Assembly (NCBI GenBank): GCA_003254925.1
Contig: QANZ01017430.1
Span: 130,979-194,978, forward strand
Direction: 5' to 3'
DNA: 64,000 nucleotides
Source of the DNA: Chamaecrista fasciculata
Lineage: Eukaryota > Streptophyta > Magnoliopsida > Fabales > Fabaceae
This document shows positions 49,115 to 60,521 of this stretch, in pieces (position 1 is the first letter of the stretch; the number at the start of each line of letters is the position of its first letter). The notes under the pieces were generated by a model, which saw nothing but the letters and a program-made list of their open reading frames with translations, did no database searches and had not been told where the DNA came from. Both the position numbers and the translations under genes were made by a program.

Positions 49115-52100
49115 TGCCTGCTGTCGATTCCTTCCCCGATCCTCCTCCCAAAACTGCTTCTACCAAAGGTTTTCTGTTGCTTATGATTCTTTCTTTGCTA
49201 TTTTGGTTTCTTACCTGATCATGATGATTTGTTGTTAATTGCATGGTGACGGAGTAAGAATTGAACTCACTGGCTGTACAGTTGTTGGAAATGGATGGAA
49301 TAAACAAATTTGTCATATCAAACTACTGAGTCAATTTATTTGACTATCTTGTCTTCCTCTATCGTAGTCAGTTGACTTCAACAAATCTCGTTGAAATCTT
49401 AGTATCTTTCCCCCTATACTCAATTAGCACACTCGTCACTTTAACTTGGTAAACGGGCAGAACGTATTTTCTTGTCCTGCCCTGCTTGTTCAATGACTAC
49501 CGGATTTCTTCAATCAAGTTTTTCGGAAGTTTTAACTTATCATTCGGGGGCAGTTTAGCTGAATAGGCAGCTTTTATTTATTTAAAATGTAAATATTTCA
49601 AATATCTCATCGAGTCGTAGTCCTCCATTCGATCACCCGGGGGAAAGAGCAGACTTGCTTTTTTCAGCGATGTTAATTAATAATTATAGTTGATGCTTCC
49701 TCGTTGATGTAGGTATCACAGTCATGGTGAGAGCTCAAACCAGCCACCCCCTGGATCCACTTTCTGCTGCTGAAATATCTGTGGCTGTTGCAACTGTTCG
49801 GGCTGCTGGGGCAACCCCTGAGGTCAATTACTGACTTGTCTTTCAGTATTAATATGCGGAGAATTTATTTTTATTCACACATTGATCAGTTTCTTTGATA
49901 TCATGTCAGGTGCGGGATAGTATGCGCTTTGTTGAAGTAGTTTTGGTAGAACCAGAGAAACATGTTGTTGCATTGGCAGATGCTTATTTCTTCCCACCTT
50001 TCCAACCATCATTACTCCCCAGGACGAAAGGTGGACCTCTGATTCCAACTAAACTTCCCCCAAGGAAGGCAAGACTAGTTGTTTATAACAAAAGGTCAAA
50101 TGAAACAAGCATATGGATCGTTGAACTTTCTCAAGTCCATGCTGCAACTCGAGGTGGCCATCATAGGGGCAAAGTCATTTCTTCTAAAGTTGTTCCAAAT
50201 GTCCAGCCTCCTATGGTATATAATATTCTCCTTCATACTTTGACATTGTGCTGTCTTAGGATTTGCAGTATCTTCCTCCTTACCAAACTAATGGATAACT
50301 GCATTACTTCACCCTCAAGTTTCAACTACTAAATATATGAATGAACCGTCCGCTGTTTTAAAATTCCCAACTAATATTTGTAAAGACAAACAATAGAAGC
50401 CTATTCATATTTATATAAGATGCAAGCAGAACTTCCTTGTAGATCAACTTTATTTCTTGTAAGCAAAGGGAAAAAATCTTACTAATTTTCATTGACTATT
50501 CTGGATGAAATAATCATAACATGAGGGTAGATACCAATCTACTATGTTTTATAGGTATATGATTACATATAAAAAAGTGAGGGCTTGGGTGTTACTAGCT
50601 ATTCTTACACTGATCATGACTGCAATTATCTTTATGACTCATTAGGTTTTATCTTATCATTTGCATCTCACCAGTGTTTCAAAAATTGTATCAGTCATTT
50701 TCTCTATACCTTTACAGGATGCTGTGGAGTATGCTGAATGTGAAGCTATTGTAAAAGATTATCCTCCTTTTATTGAAGCAATGAAGAAGAGAGGGATAGA
50801 AGATATGGATCTTGTGATGGTGGATCCCTGGTTTGTTGCTTTATCAATATCAAGAATCAAGATACTTAGGATTGAAATCCTGTCAATATTACTTCAGTTA
50901 CACCATTCTGTTTTGTTTTCTGATTTTGGAGGTATCTATATTTTCAGGTGTGTGGGATATCATAGTGAAGCTGATGCTCCTAGCCGCAGACTTGCTAAAC
51001 CATTAATCTTCTGTAGAACTGAGAGTGACTGTCCCATAGAAAATGGTTATGCTCGTCCAGTTGAAGGAATCCATGTCCTTGTCGATATGCAAAACATGGT
51101 TATTCTTGAGTTTGAAGACCGTAAACTTGTCCCCCTTCCTCCTGCTGACCCATTAAGAAATTATAGTGCTGGTGAAACACGGGGAGGAGTTGATCGAAGT
51201 GATGTGAAACCTTTACAGATTATTCAGCCTGAAGGTCCAAGTTTTCGTGTCAATGGGCACTTTGTTCAGTGGCAGAAGGTGGTTATTTGTGTTGTTATTC
51301 TTCTACTTTCTTAGGCAACTTGCTGTTACTAAATCTGATTTTCAATTGGCAGTGGAATTTTCGTATTGGTTTCACTCCCAGAGAGGGTTTGGTCATATAT
51401 TCTGTAGCCTATGTTGATGGTAGTAGAGGTCGAAGAGCAGTGGCCCATAGGTTGAGTTTTGTTGAGATGGTTGTTCCATATGGTGATCCAAATGATCCTC
51501 ACTATAGAAAGAATGCTTTTGATGCTGGGGAAGATGGACTGGGTAAAAATGCTCATTCTCTTAAGAAGGTTTGTATTTTCTTTTATTTCAATTTATTTTA
51601 TTCACATTCATTTGAATTAGTTATATTTGTCTACCTTAGACGTGTTGTTGAATCTTTTGTTTGTTTGGTATGTCATTATTACTGCAGGGCTGTGATTGTT
51701 TAGGCTATATCAAGTATTTTGATGCCCACTTCACTAATTTTACTGGAGGCGTTGAAACAATTGAGAATTGTGTTTGCTTACATGAAGAAGATCATGGCAT
51801 GTTGTGGAAACATCAAGATTGGAGATCAGGTCTGGCTGAGGTTCGACGCTCTAGGAGGCTGACAGTATCTTTTATATGTACTGTGGCCAACTATGAGTAT
51901 GGATTTTACTGGCATTTTTATCAGGTAAGTTAATGTCTACATTGATTCATGCTTGAATGTGTTTTATTGAGATTGTTAGAATCACACCAATGATTTTGAT
52001 TTAAGTGAACTAAAACTATTTTCTAATGAATGCAACGAAGTGTCTAGTTGTGAGTTCCACCTTAAACTGTTGTAGATGATGGTTTATTTGGCTTCCTATA

Positions 52101-54575
52101 GTCATCCAGTTGTTCTTCCAGCTCGTCTCCTTGCATTCAGTCAATCTGAACTTACTATTCAAACTTCAAGCATGCTAGTTGGCTTCATTAACATTTTTCT
52201 TTTTGCAGGATGGTAAAATAGAAGCTGAGGTCAAGCTCACTGGAATCCTTAGCTTAGGAGCATTGCAACCAGGTGAATTCCGAAAATATGGTACAACTAT
52301 TGCACCTGGACTATATGCTCCTGTACACCAACACTTTTTTGTTGCTCGTATGGACATGGCAGTTGATTGCAAGCCTGGGGAAGCATTCAATCAGGTCCAT
52401 ATATTATTTATTATTATTTTTGCTTCTTTTTGTTTCCTTCCGTATCTTATGAATCAAATGGCCTTGATTTGTTCAGTCAACATTTTTGTCTATCCTATAC
52501 AAGGCAGCTTTTCTTTTTAGAAGTCAAGTAAAATACTGTCCTATACATGTCTTTGTTTGCTGCATTGAACTTCATCTAGTAAGGGCCAAGGAAAGAGTTT
52601 TCTAATTTTTTTGAATAACAAGTTATTATTGCATGATGTATAACAGTTTCCAGCACTAAGTTACCTATTATTGCGTTTCTATGACAAAATTTTCTTTAAT
52701 GTATTCTCTCTATACCAGGTAATTGAGGTGGATGTGAAAGTTGAAGAGCCAGGGCAGAATAACATTCACAATAATGCTTTCTATGCTGAGGAGAAACTGC
52801 TTAAATCGGAATCGGAAGCAATGCGAGATTGTAACCCGTTATCTGCTCGTCATTGGATTGTAAAGTTCTTCACACTTGCTTAATTTTTCTCATTACAAAA
52901 GCTCTCTTTTGTGTTGACTCTGTCGCTATCCATGGTGGATTTAATGGGAAATGGAACATATCTGAAAATTTGGCTGCTGCATGTTTATTTTTTCATTCCT
53001 TGTATTACTAAGGATGGTTGATGCTTTGTATCACTAACTGTCATTGTAATTGTACAGAGATCGCAGGTTTCTACTTACTGTATTAAACTACTGATCAATG
53101 ATTGCAAACGTATCTATGGGATCCATACTCCATTATTGTTAAACTATGGGCTATACCAATTTTGTTTTTGTTCTTAAATCATTATTCTGCCCTGCATTCC
53201 AACATGAACTTATGTTTGTGATTGGCTTCTTGTACTGCCTCTTCTTTCTGAGTTTGTTGAAAACTGTCAAACTGTAGTGTAGCATGTATCATACAGTCAT
53301 ATTTCGAATTCTTTAATTGATGTTATGTTCAAATTGAAACTGTCAACTTGTTTGAAATATTGGTAGTCTAATCTGCATTCTATCCGGAACTTATTTGTGT
53401 TGGTTTGTTTGTGGACCATTTATTACACCTTCTTTGTAAGTTTGTTTAAAATTGTCTAACGGTAGTGTTGCATTCAACATATAGCCCATAAAAATATTAA
53501 AATTGGGATTGTTTAATTGTTTAAAATTTTCTTTTGATAGCTGCCAATTGGACTTTCTGAATGAATTTCCTATTTTAGGTGAGGAACACAAGGACTGTAA
53601 ACAGAACTGGGCAACTAACAGGGTACAAATTAGTACCAGGTTCGAATTGTTTACCATTAGCTGGTTCAGAGGCCAAGTTTCTGAGAAGAGCGGCTTTCCT
53701 TAAGCACAACCTTTGGGTTACATCTTATAAGTCTGATGAAATGTATCCTGGAGGAGAGTTCCCTAATCAGAATCCACGTGTTGGAGAGGGTTTGGCTACC
53801 TGGGTCAAGCAAAATCGACAACTAGAAGAGGCTGATATAGTTCTTTGGTTAGTTCACTCTTCTTATCTCTGAGAAAAGATATCAGTAAGGCCATGATTGA
53901 CAATGTTTATTTATTATTAACATGCGATGTCTAATTAATTGACAATGTTTCAGGTACGTATTTGGAGTGACACACATTCCTCGATTGGAAGACTGGCCTG
54001 TTATGCCAGTGGAGCGCATTGGTTTTATGCTCATGGTACCTTACTCAATTAGCTTTTTCCTATACACTATTAGTTGTATGCAAAACTTTTTTGACACGTT
54101 CCTCAGAAACAACCTTGACCTTGACAATGACAACAATATTCAAAAGTGTTGATGTGTAATTTTCCAATGACACAGGCATTCCTAATAAAACACTTTGCAA
54201 CTCGTCTAGAGGCTCAATATAAAAAAATACTACTTACACAACCAACAAATCCATACTACTGTCACAACTTTTTGACAGTTTCTAAACTGATCTGCCTCTC
54301 ATTTGAGCATTTTTCAAATCTACCCGAATTGAAATGCATCTAAATTTTATTAAGGAAAAAAAAAGTGCAGGTAGCATTACTTGTTGAATAACGTATTGAA
54401 CAAGCATGCTTTGAACAAAACTGTTGACTAATTTTGTTCATATATGATGCAGCCGCATGGTTTTTTCAACAACTCGCCAGCAGTGGATGTACCCCCTAGT
54501 GCTAGTGATTTGGACGACAAGGAGAATGGGATCCCCGCGAAGCCCAGCCAGAACAGCCTCATTGCTAAGCTCTGA
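48973..54575 (+). CDS. CuAO: Primary (copper) amine oxidase, peroxisomal type
   Basis: Twelve exons encoding 769 aa: 48973-49168, 49713-49822, 49910-50215, 50718-50830, 50948-51278, 51353-51568, 51688-51924, 52209-52394, 52719-52859, 53579-53847, 53954-54035, 54453-54575; all phases close. It oxidises primary amines, such as polyamines, to aldehydes with release of H2O2 and ammonia. Catalytic features are all present: the topaquinone precursor tyrosine in NYEY (Y493), catalytic-base aspartate in YFDAHF (D436), and copper-binding histidines in HQHFF (H543, H545) and [11 protein letters not shown] (H709). The C-terminus ends AKL, a PTS1-type peroxisome signal, and there is no secretory signal. 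The protein closely matches the Arabidopsis At2g42490 type as I remember it. The N-terminal 65 residues are low-complexity and poorly conserved. Confidence 0.95.
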
Positions 54576-57500
54576 ATGGACCAAAAACCACAGTTTGGCT
54601 CTATCAATGCTTTTTATTGGTTTTGTTCAACTTGGTGAGTGCCTATTTATGCTTTTTGTTATGAGTCAAGGAGTCTTTCGTGGTTCACTTGGATGTTCAC
54701 GAACAGCCAATTGTGTACTGTAGCTACTTGGATGATAGTACATTATTATATTGAATCAGCTATCTATTTGCATGTGTTGTAATGTTCGCACGAGCTATTC
54801 AAATTTGGGGACTTAAATAAAAATTTATACCAATGAAGCATGGGACTTTTTATTTTATTAAGAGTTGGTGACGGATATGTAAATTTGGTTCGTTTAAAGT
54901 TCATATATATCTTTGTTCAAAAAAATAAAGTTCATATATATCCCTATTCCCTATTGGTTCGCAGCCGTTGATGAAATTGAAAACCTCGACAAGATGAAGC
55001 TCATGCAAAGGCCCAAGAGGAAACTCTTAGAATGTTTTAACTTTATTCAATTACGTGTTTCACATTTAAAATTGAAATGTACAGGTCTTAACAAACTCAA
55101 AATTTGCGTGTTTGTTGACATAATTATGTGGTCATGTTTCTGTTGGAGGAATTGTTTCATAAAAAGAAACGTGCAGGGAATATCTCGTCGCCATAGTTTT
55201 GGTATGATTCAAAATTAGTTTATTAATTTTGACTTGTATAACCTTCACAAAATAACGCATTAAAATTGTAAATGCAATCAATAAATTTGTTTGTAATTGA
55301 AACATATGAACACGATAATTCGCAGTTTCTTACAACAATTTTTAAACACGGATGGCCTCGGAGGCGGGTTTCATACAATTCTTCCTTTGGACAGTCATCT
55401 CTGAAAATTCCAAACCGTAGTCAACTTTTGTTCAGATGTGAGAATTTCTTTATCAATCTCTTTTTTTTTTCTTTTTTGGAAAAACTTTGTCTTTTTCTGG
55501 AAGAGGTGTGGTGTCTCTTCGTTGTCTGGTTGTTTTCCTATGGAGAGATAGGCCTGATTGTGGCCCATTCATTTTTCTTTAATGAAGAGTCTGTATGGCT
55601 GTTAAAATGCGATCAAGCAATATCACTACTGTACCTTTTCAGATTCACCATTAATTTATTATCGAAAAGTTCTGATTCAATCAGAGTTTGTTATGTGAGT
55701 ATTTAAACAGGTTATATGGGAACCAGGACTAACACCGGCATCCAGTGTTTTGTCCATTCTTATCTCTGACGGAAAAAAAATCAAAATTTGTTATGAAAAA
55801 ACGATTCGAGTTATGATTTAATTTGGACCGTAGAATGATCAGGTATCAGATCATTCTAATGGGCCGTCCAGATCAAATAATTCATATACTTCACAAAATC
55901 TGTACGGTAGGGACCGGTTTCCGGGTAAGACAAATCAAGAGATCAGAAAGAGTTCTCACATGGACACATCGTACGACGCTGTATTGTGACTCGCTCCTTT
56001 GTGTTGAAGCCTGTGTCATCCACTCGTCAATCCTCACTCCGAATATTTCTTTTTACATAATTAGCAAAATACTCACAACTTCATGAAAGCGGATCGCCTG
56101 AACTTCCCATCCCTGAAATTACCATAAAATTCCTTTAATCCAAGCCATTCATATAATCCAATCATTATTGTTTTGCCACATCACACCTTTATTTTTTCTT
56201 TTTCTTTTTTTGTTCTTCCCAACGCATCTTTCCTATCTTCTTCTTCATCTCTTCATCTTTCCTATCTTCTTCTTCATCTCTTCAGCTTTTACACTTAGCA
56301 TATTTTGGTTTTGGCCATCTTCAATTATACAATTATCCTGTGTCCTCTCCATAGCAACAATAATAAAGATTTCCTAATAATAATGAAATATATAAAGTGT
56401 CTTGCATTCATCTCCTGCAATTAATTGGACTTCCTTTGGCCATTTGGATCTACTTTTTTAGGGTTCTTCATTTTACATTAATTTTTGTATTTTTATGCAA
56501 TTAGTGATTTCGCTTTTGATTTTTGGGAGAAATATAAATATAGGACTTGATAATATTCTGGATTGTTTCTCCAGATAAAATAGTTACACGCCTCTCAAGT
56601 TTAATGGATGAGATTTATTGTTATTATTATTTTATCCCAAAGAATGGGAAGCTTATGATTTTCAAGTTCCAGTAATATTTTGTTGTTTTTCTAATTAACA
56701 AATGAAAACTTTAATTGAAGATGGCCAAACCAAAATATGTGTTAGCGACTTAGCGTAGAAGAGGAGTTGCAGAGACAGGGAAGAAGATAAAAAGGGTACT
56801 TTGGGAATTGGGAAGAACAGAAAAAGAAAAAGAAAAAAAAAAAGCACTGTTGTGTGATGTGGCAGAAAAACAATGGTTGGATTACATGAATGGCTTTGAT
56901 TGAAGCAATTTCATGATAATTTTAGGGAAGGAATTTCAGGGGATCTGTTTTCCAACTTCATACCTTTTTTTTAAAACAACTGAGTTAAATTAAACATTTT
57001 ACAATAATATTTTATATATTCACAATTAAGACGTATAAGCGTCATATGATATATTGATATTAGAGCAGTAATTCAGCTTTTGAAGAAAAAAGTTTTAAAA
57101 AGAGCTTCCCTGGTGTTGCCTAAAGTAAAAGAAAAAAACTTAGGTAAAGTTCCTTATATCTTTGTTATAAGGTTCCTCTAATCATAAGCTTGATTTATAT
57201 TTTCTCTTTTTTATGATTAGTCAAACAAAAAAATATGTCTAATATTCTCTCTCTACTTTATAGTAAAGATATAAACAACCTTACCTAAGTGTTCCTGTAA
57301 AAATGGTAAGTAGTAAAAGTTGAAGCCACCCGCTTTGTTTGTTTGGTTTGGGATCATTCCATGAAGAACAGTGAGTGACAATTCCCCATGAACAATGAAA
57401 CAACATTTATGAGAACATGTCGTCGTGTTCTTAGCCCTGTCCCTCACGTCACGACATTCTTCAGGTTTCGATTTGGACATTCCAACATGCGTTACACATG

Positions 57501-57578
57501 AATAATCCACTCACAGCTTAGAAATAGAACCATCCTTCCCAAATCCCATCCTATTCTTTCATTCATTCAATCTCACAC
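54576..57578. other. Intergenic region, no gene seen
   Basis: 3' flank of the amine oxidase followed by AT-rich sequence. Small frames at 54913-55706 show no recognisable domain. A fold-back MULE-type element lies at 56085-56952. The last 300 bases before the ARO-type pseudogene may hold its former promoter, but no clear TATA box was found. Confidence 0.6.
56085..56952. mobile_element. Fold-back MULE-type element
   Basis: 868 bp with ends GAAAGCGGATCGCCTGAACT and, inverted, GAAAACAGATCCCCTGAAAT. It is flanked by a perfect 9-bp duplication CAACTTCAT (56076-56084 and 56953-56961). Arms pair again further in (CCACATCACAC against GTGTGATGTGG, and GGCCATCTTCAATTA against its inverse), so nearly the whole element folds into one long hairpin. 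The left arm contains a duplicated CTTTCCTATCTTCTTCTTCA stretch. Confidence 0.9.
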
Positions 57579-59276
57579 ATGGCTTCCGAGGATTAGCCAA
57601 TCCAAGACTACCTTTCCCATCCGATTCTACTTTCCGACGACGCCGACTCCTTGAAGCTCGAGTGCTCCCAAGTATGCCGGCGAGTCGATTTAATCTCTCA
57701 AATGCTTCGTACTTTGGTCCGATTCTCCGCCGCCACCCCCATTCTCCGGCGAGCCCTGACTCTTGTGCGAAAATGCAAGCGCCAGAGCATCCTTCGCCGT
57801 GTCGTTACTATCGTCAGCGCCGCCGATTTCCGTAAAGTTCTCAACTTTCTAGAAGCTTCTATCGCCGACATGAAATGGCTCCTCAGTATCTTCGACACCG
57901 CCGGCGCCGGCGGGATTGTGGTCTCTCTTCCTCCTATCGCCAGTAACGACCCGATTCTCTCGTGGGTATGGTCGTTTATCGCTTTGATTCAAATGGGTGA
58001 GCTTATTAATGATCGAATTGAAGCTGCCAACGAGCTTGCCGCTCTTGCACAAGACAACGATAGGAATAAGAAAATAATAGTTGAAGAAGGTGGGATTCCT
58101 CCATTGTTGAAGCTTCTCAAGGAAAGTGCATCACCTGATGGTCAAATTGCTGCTGCTAGTGCGTTGATTCATTTGGATAGTGAACGAGCTTGCAGTTCCT
58201 ATCATAGTTCCAATTCTTGGAGATTCCACTATGAGGGTTCAGATTCAGGCTGCCAAATTACTGGCAAGAATGGCAGAGAATGATCCCATTGCACAAGAGG
58301 CTTTTTCAAGAGAAAATGCTATCAGGCCACTTGTGACCCTTTTGTCCTACGAGATTTCTATGGATGATTATCATAAGGGTCAACATAGTAATAAGCAGAG
58401 AATTCATTCCATTGTACAGATTAATAAGAAAATGGAGGGAAGTAACATCCGGACATGGAATTATAGGAAAGAGTGGGAGAATGAGGGACCTGAAACAAAG
58501 CTTGATCTGAAAACTAGTTGTGCTGAGGCCTTGTGGATGCTAGCCAAAGGAAGTGTGTCAAATAGCAAGAAAATCACAGAGACAAAAGGCATGCTTTGTT
58601 TGGCCAAACTGCTAGAGAAGGAAAAAGGAGACCTTCAGTTTAATTCCCTGATGACTATAATGGAAATAACAGCTGCAGCTGAATCCAATGCTGATCTTCG
58701 TCGTGCAGCTTTCAAGACTAATTCTTCTGCTGCTAAATTTGTGGTGGAACAACTCTTAAGGGTGATAGTAGAGTCAACAGCCCATTTTTACAAATTCCAG
58801 CAATAAAATCAATTGGCTCACTTGCTAGAACTTTCCCTGCTAGAGAGACACGTGTGATTGGTCCTCTTGTGACACAACTGAGTCATAAGAATCCAGATGT
58901 AGCAACTGAAGCAACCATTGCACTGAGTAAGTTTGCTTGTCCAGATAATTTCCTTTGTGTTGAGCACTCAAAGGCCATTGTTGAGTTCAATTGTGTGATG
59001 GCACTCATGAGACTCTTAAGGGGTAGTGAAGTTACTAAGTTACATGGATTGGTTCTGCTATGTTACCTTTCACTGCATGCTGGGGAGAGTGAGGCGTTAG
59101 AACAAGCAAGGGTGTTGACTACACTAGAGGGTGCAGATAGAAATCTTATTACCCACAATCCTGAGTTAAGAGAATTGGTGAGTAGGGCAATATACCACAT
59201 CAATCTCTACCATGATGCTGGAGTTCATTCTAAAAGGATCTTATATTTACCCAAGTCCTCGACTATACTAATTTAG
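57579..59276 (+). pseudogene. ARO-type armadillo-repeat protein, broken
   Basis: Conceptual translation across three frames matches plant ARMADILLO REPEAT ONLY-type proteins. Preserved pieces include AADFRKVLNFLEASIADMKW, SLPPIASNDPILSWVWS, EAANELAALAQDNDRNKK, SCAEALWMLAKGSVSNSKK and VIGPLVTQLSHKNPDVATEA. Such proteins are ARM-repeat scaffolds; some act in polar tip growth. Lesions: a TAG stop at 57594-57596, codon 6 after the ATG at 57579, with homologous-looking sequence continuing in the same frame; a deletion with frameshift near 58170-58180; and a second frameshift near 58780-58795. A loss of about 15 codons near 57735 and a divergent C-terminus are also likely. It has no introns. Because the sequence is a draft, assembly errors could explain one lesion but hardly all of them. 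Confidence 0.8.
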
Positions 59277-60521
59277 CTAGTTTTAGTGGAGACCTTTGTT
59301 TCTATGGATCCAGTGGTATGGTGTTAAGTTAGATGCATTATTGGGAGAAAAGCAGGTTTGTGTGGAAACCATTAAACCAAGCATTCTTCCGGAAAGATAA
59401 GTTAGGAGGGTGAACATGAAGATGTAGAAAATACTAATTTTGTATCTTTGTTTTATTGAAGTTCATTCAATTGTGGGGGGTGACGAAAGCAATATTGTGC
59501 ACAGATCTAATTATCTAATTATATACGTTGAATAATGGAACTTTTGTTCATTATAAATTTGGGCTTTGTCTTCCCATTTAACATGCAATGACTGCAATGT
59601 CTTGCGGTAAGAGTAAAACAGTATGGGAGGTGTCCGAGGTGCAATGACGCTGTTGTTGTTATTCTATTGTTTAGGTGAAAATATGCAGACTCTTTTGGAA
59701 TTTTTTTTATTTATTCTGCAATAAATCTTTGAAATTATGAAATGTAATGAAAGATTTAATAGTTTTTAACTTTTTATTAAAAACAAATTCATCTGATTTT
59801 TTGGTCGTGGTTGTTTTACTTTACACTAATTGAAGCTTATAATTTGTTATAGACTTTAGTTGCTAATAATAAAAAAAATTAAAATTTTAAAAAATTATTA
59901 AGTTTTTACATAAAATTATATTGAAAGATCTACATAAAAATGAAGAACTTAAGAAGTTTTCTGTCACTCTTCATATTTCAGATTTTTTTTTTTTTTGTGA
60001 CCACTTGACTAATTATTTCATCAAATATTCTATTCTGAAATTTGAGGCCATTTTCGGCTCTGCAGGAGACGAGGCAAGAAGTTGAGTAAACTATGGGCTT
60101 GGACATTATTTTACATGTAGCCTTCAGAAGATTACTTTTTTCAAATCCATGAATTTCTCCCTAGCTAAGAAACTGAAGCAATGCTCCATATAAAAAATTA
60201 ACTACATAATCGAACGATTTGATGAACATTGTTTCAAGGGCCGTCGAAGCGGAGCTTGGGGTCTTGCCTTAGTTAATGTCAGCATATATAGGAAAATTTA
60301 TGATGTGCTCCGTGCTTGTCAAAAAGGATACCGATCAGGAAGGTTGCATTTTTATGCAGATTCTTTTGGCAATAGGCAGCTACCCAGTTAGTTCCTCTCC
60401 TCGTTCACAAGTTTCTTTTTCTTCATTGACTTTGCCCTCACAAAGATGCAGTTCAAGGGGTAAAGATAATCCAATTTCCTGCCCACAAACACAAACCATG
60501 TAAGGCATGACCCAAAATTCA
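59277..60521. other. Intergenic region, no gene seen
   Basis: AT-rich spacer between the ARO-type pseudogene and the convergent F-box gene. It contains a poly-T run near 59982-59996 and otherwise no repeat structure or gene that I recognise. Its right end probably includes the F-box 3' UTR. Confidence 0.6.

Noticed and set aside
55800-56084. GC-richer stretch with an 87-codon frame after the amine oxidase
   Set aside because: No recognisable domain and no splice pattern; probably repeat-derived or chance.
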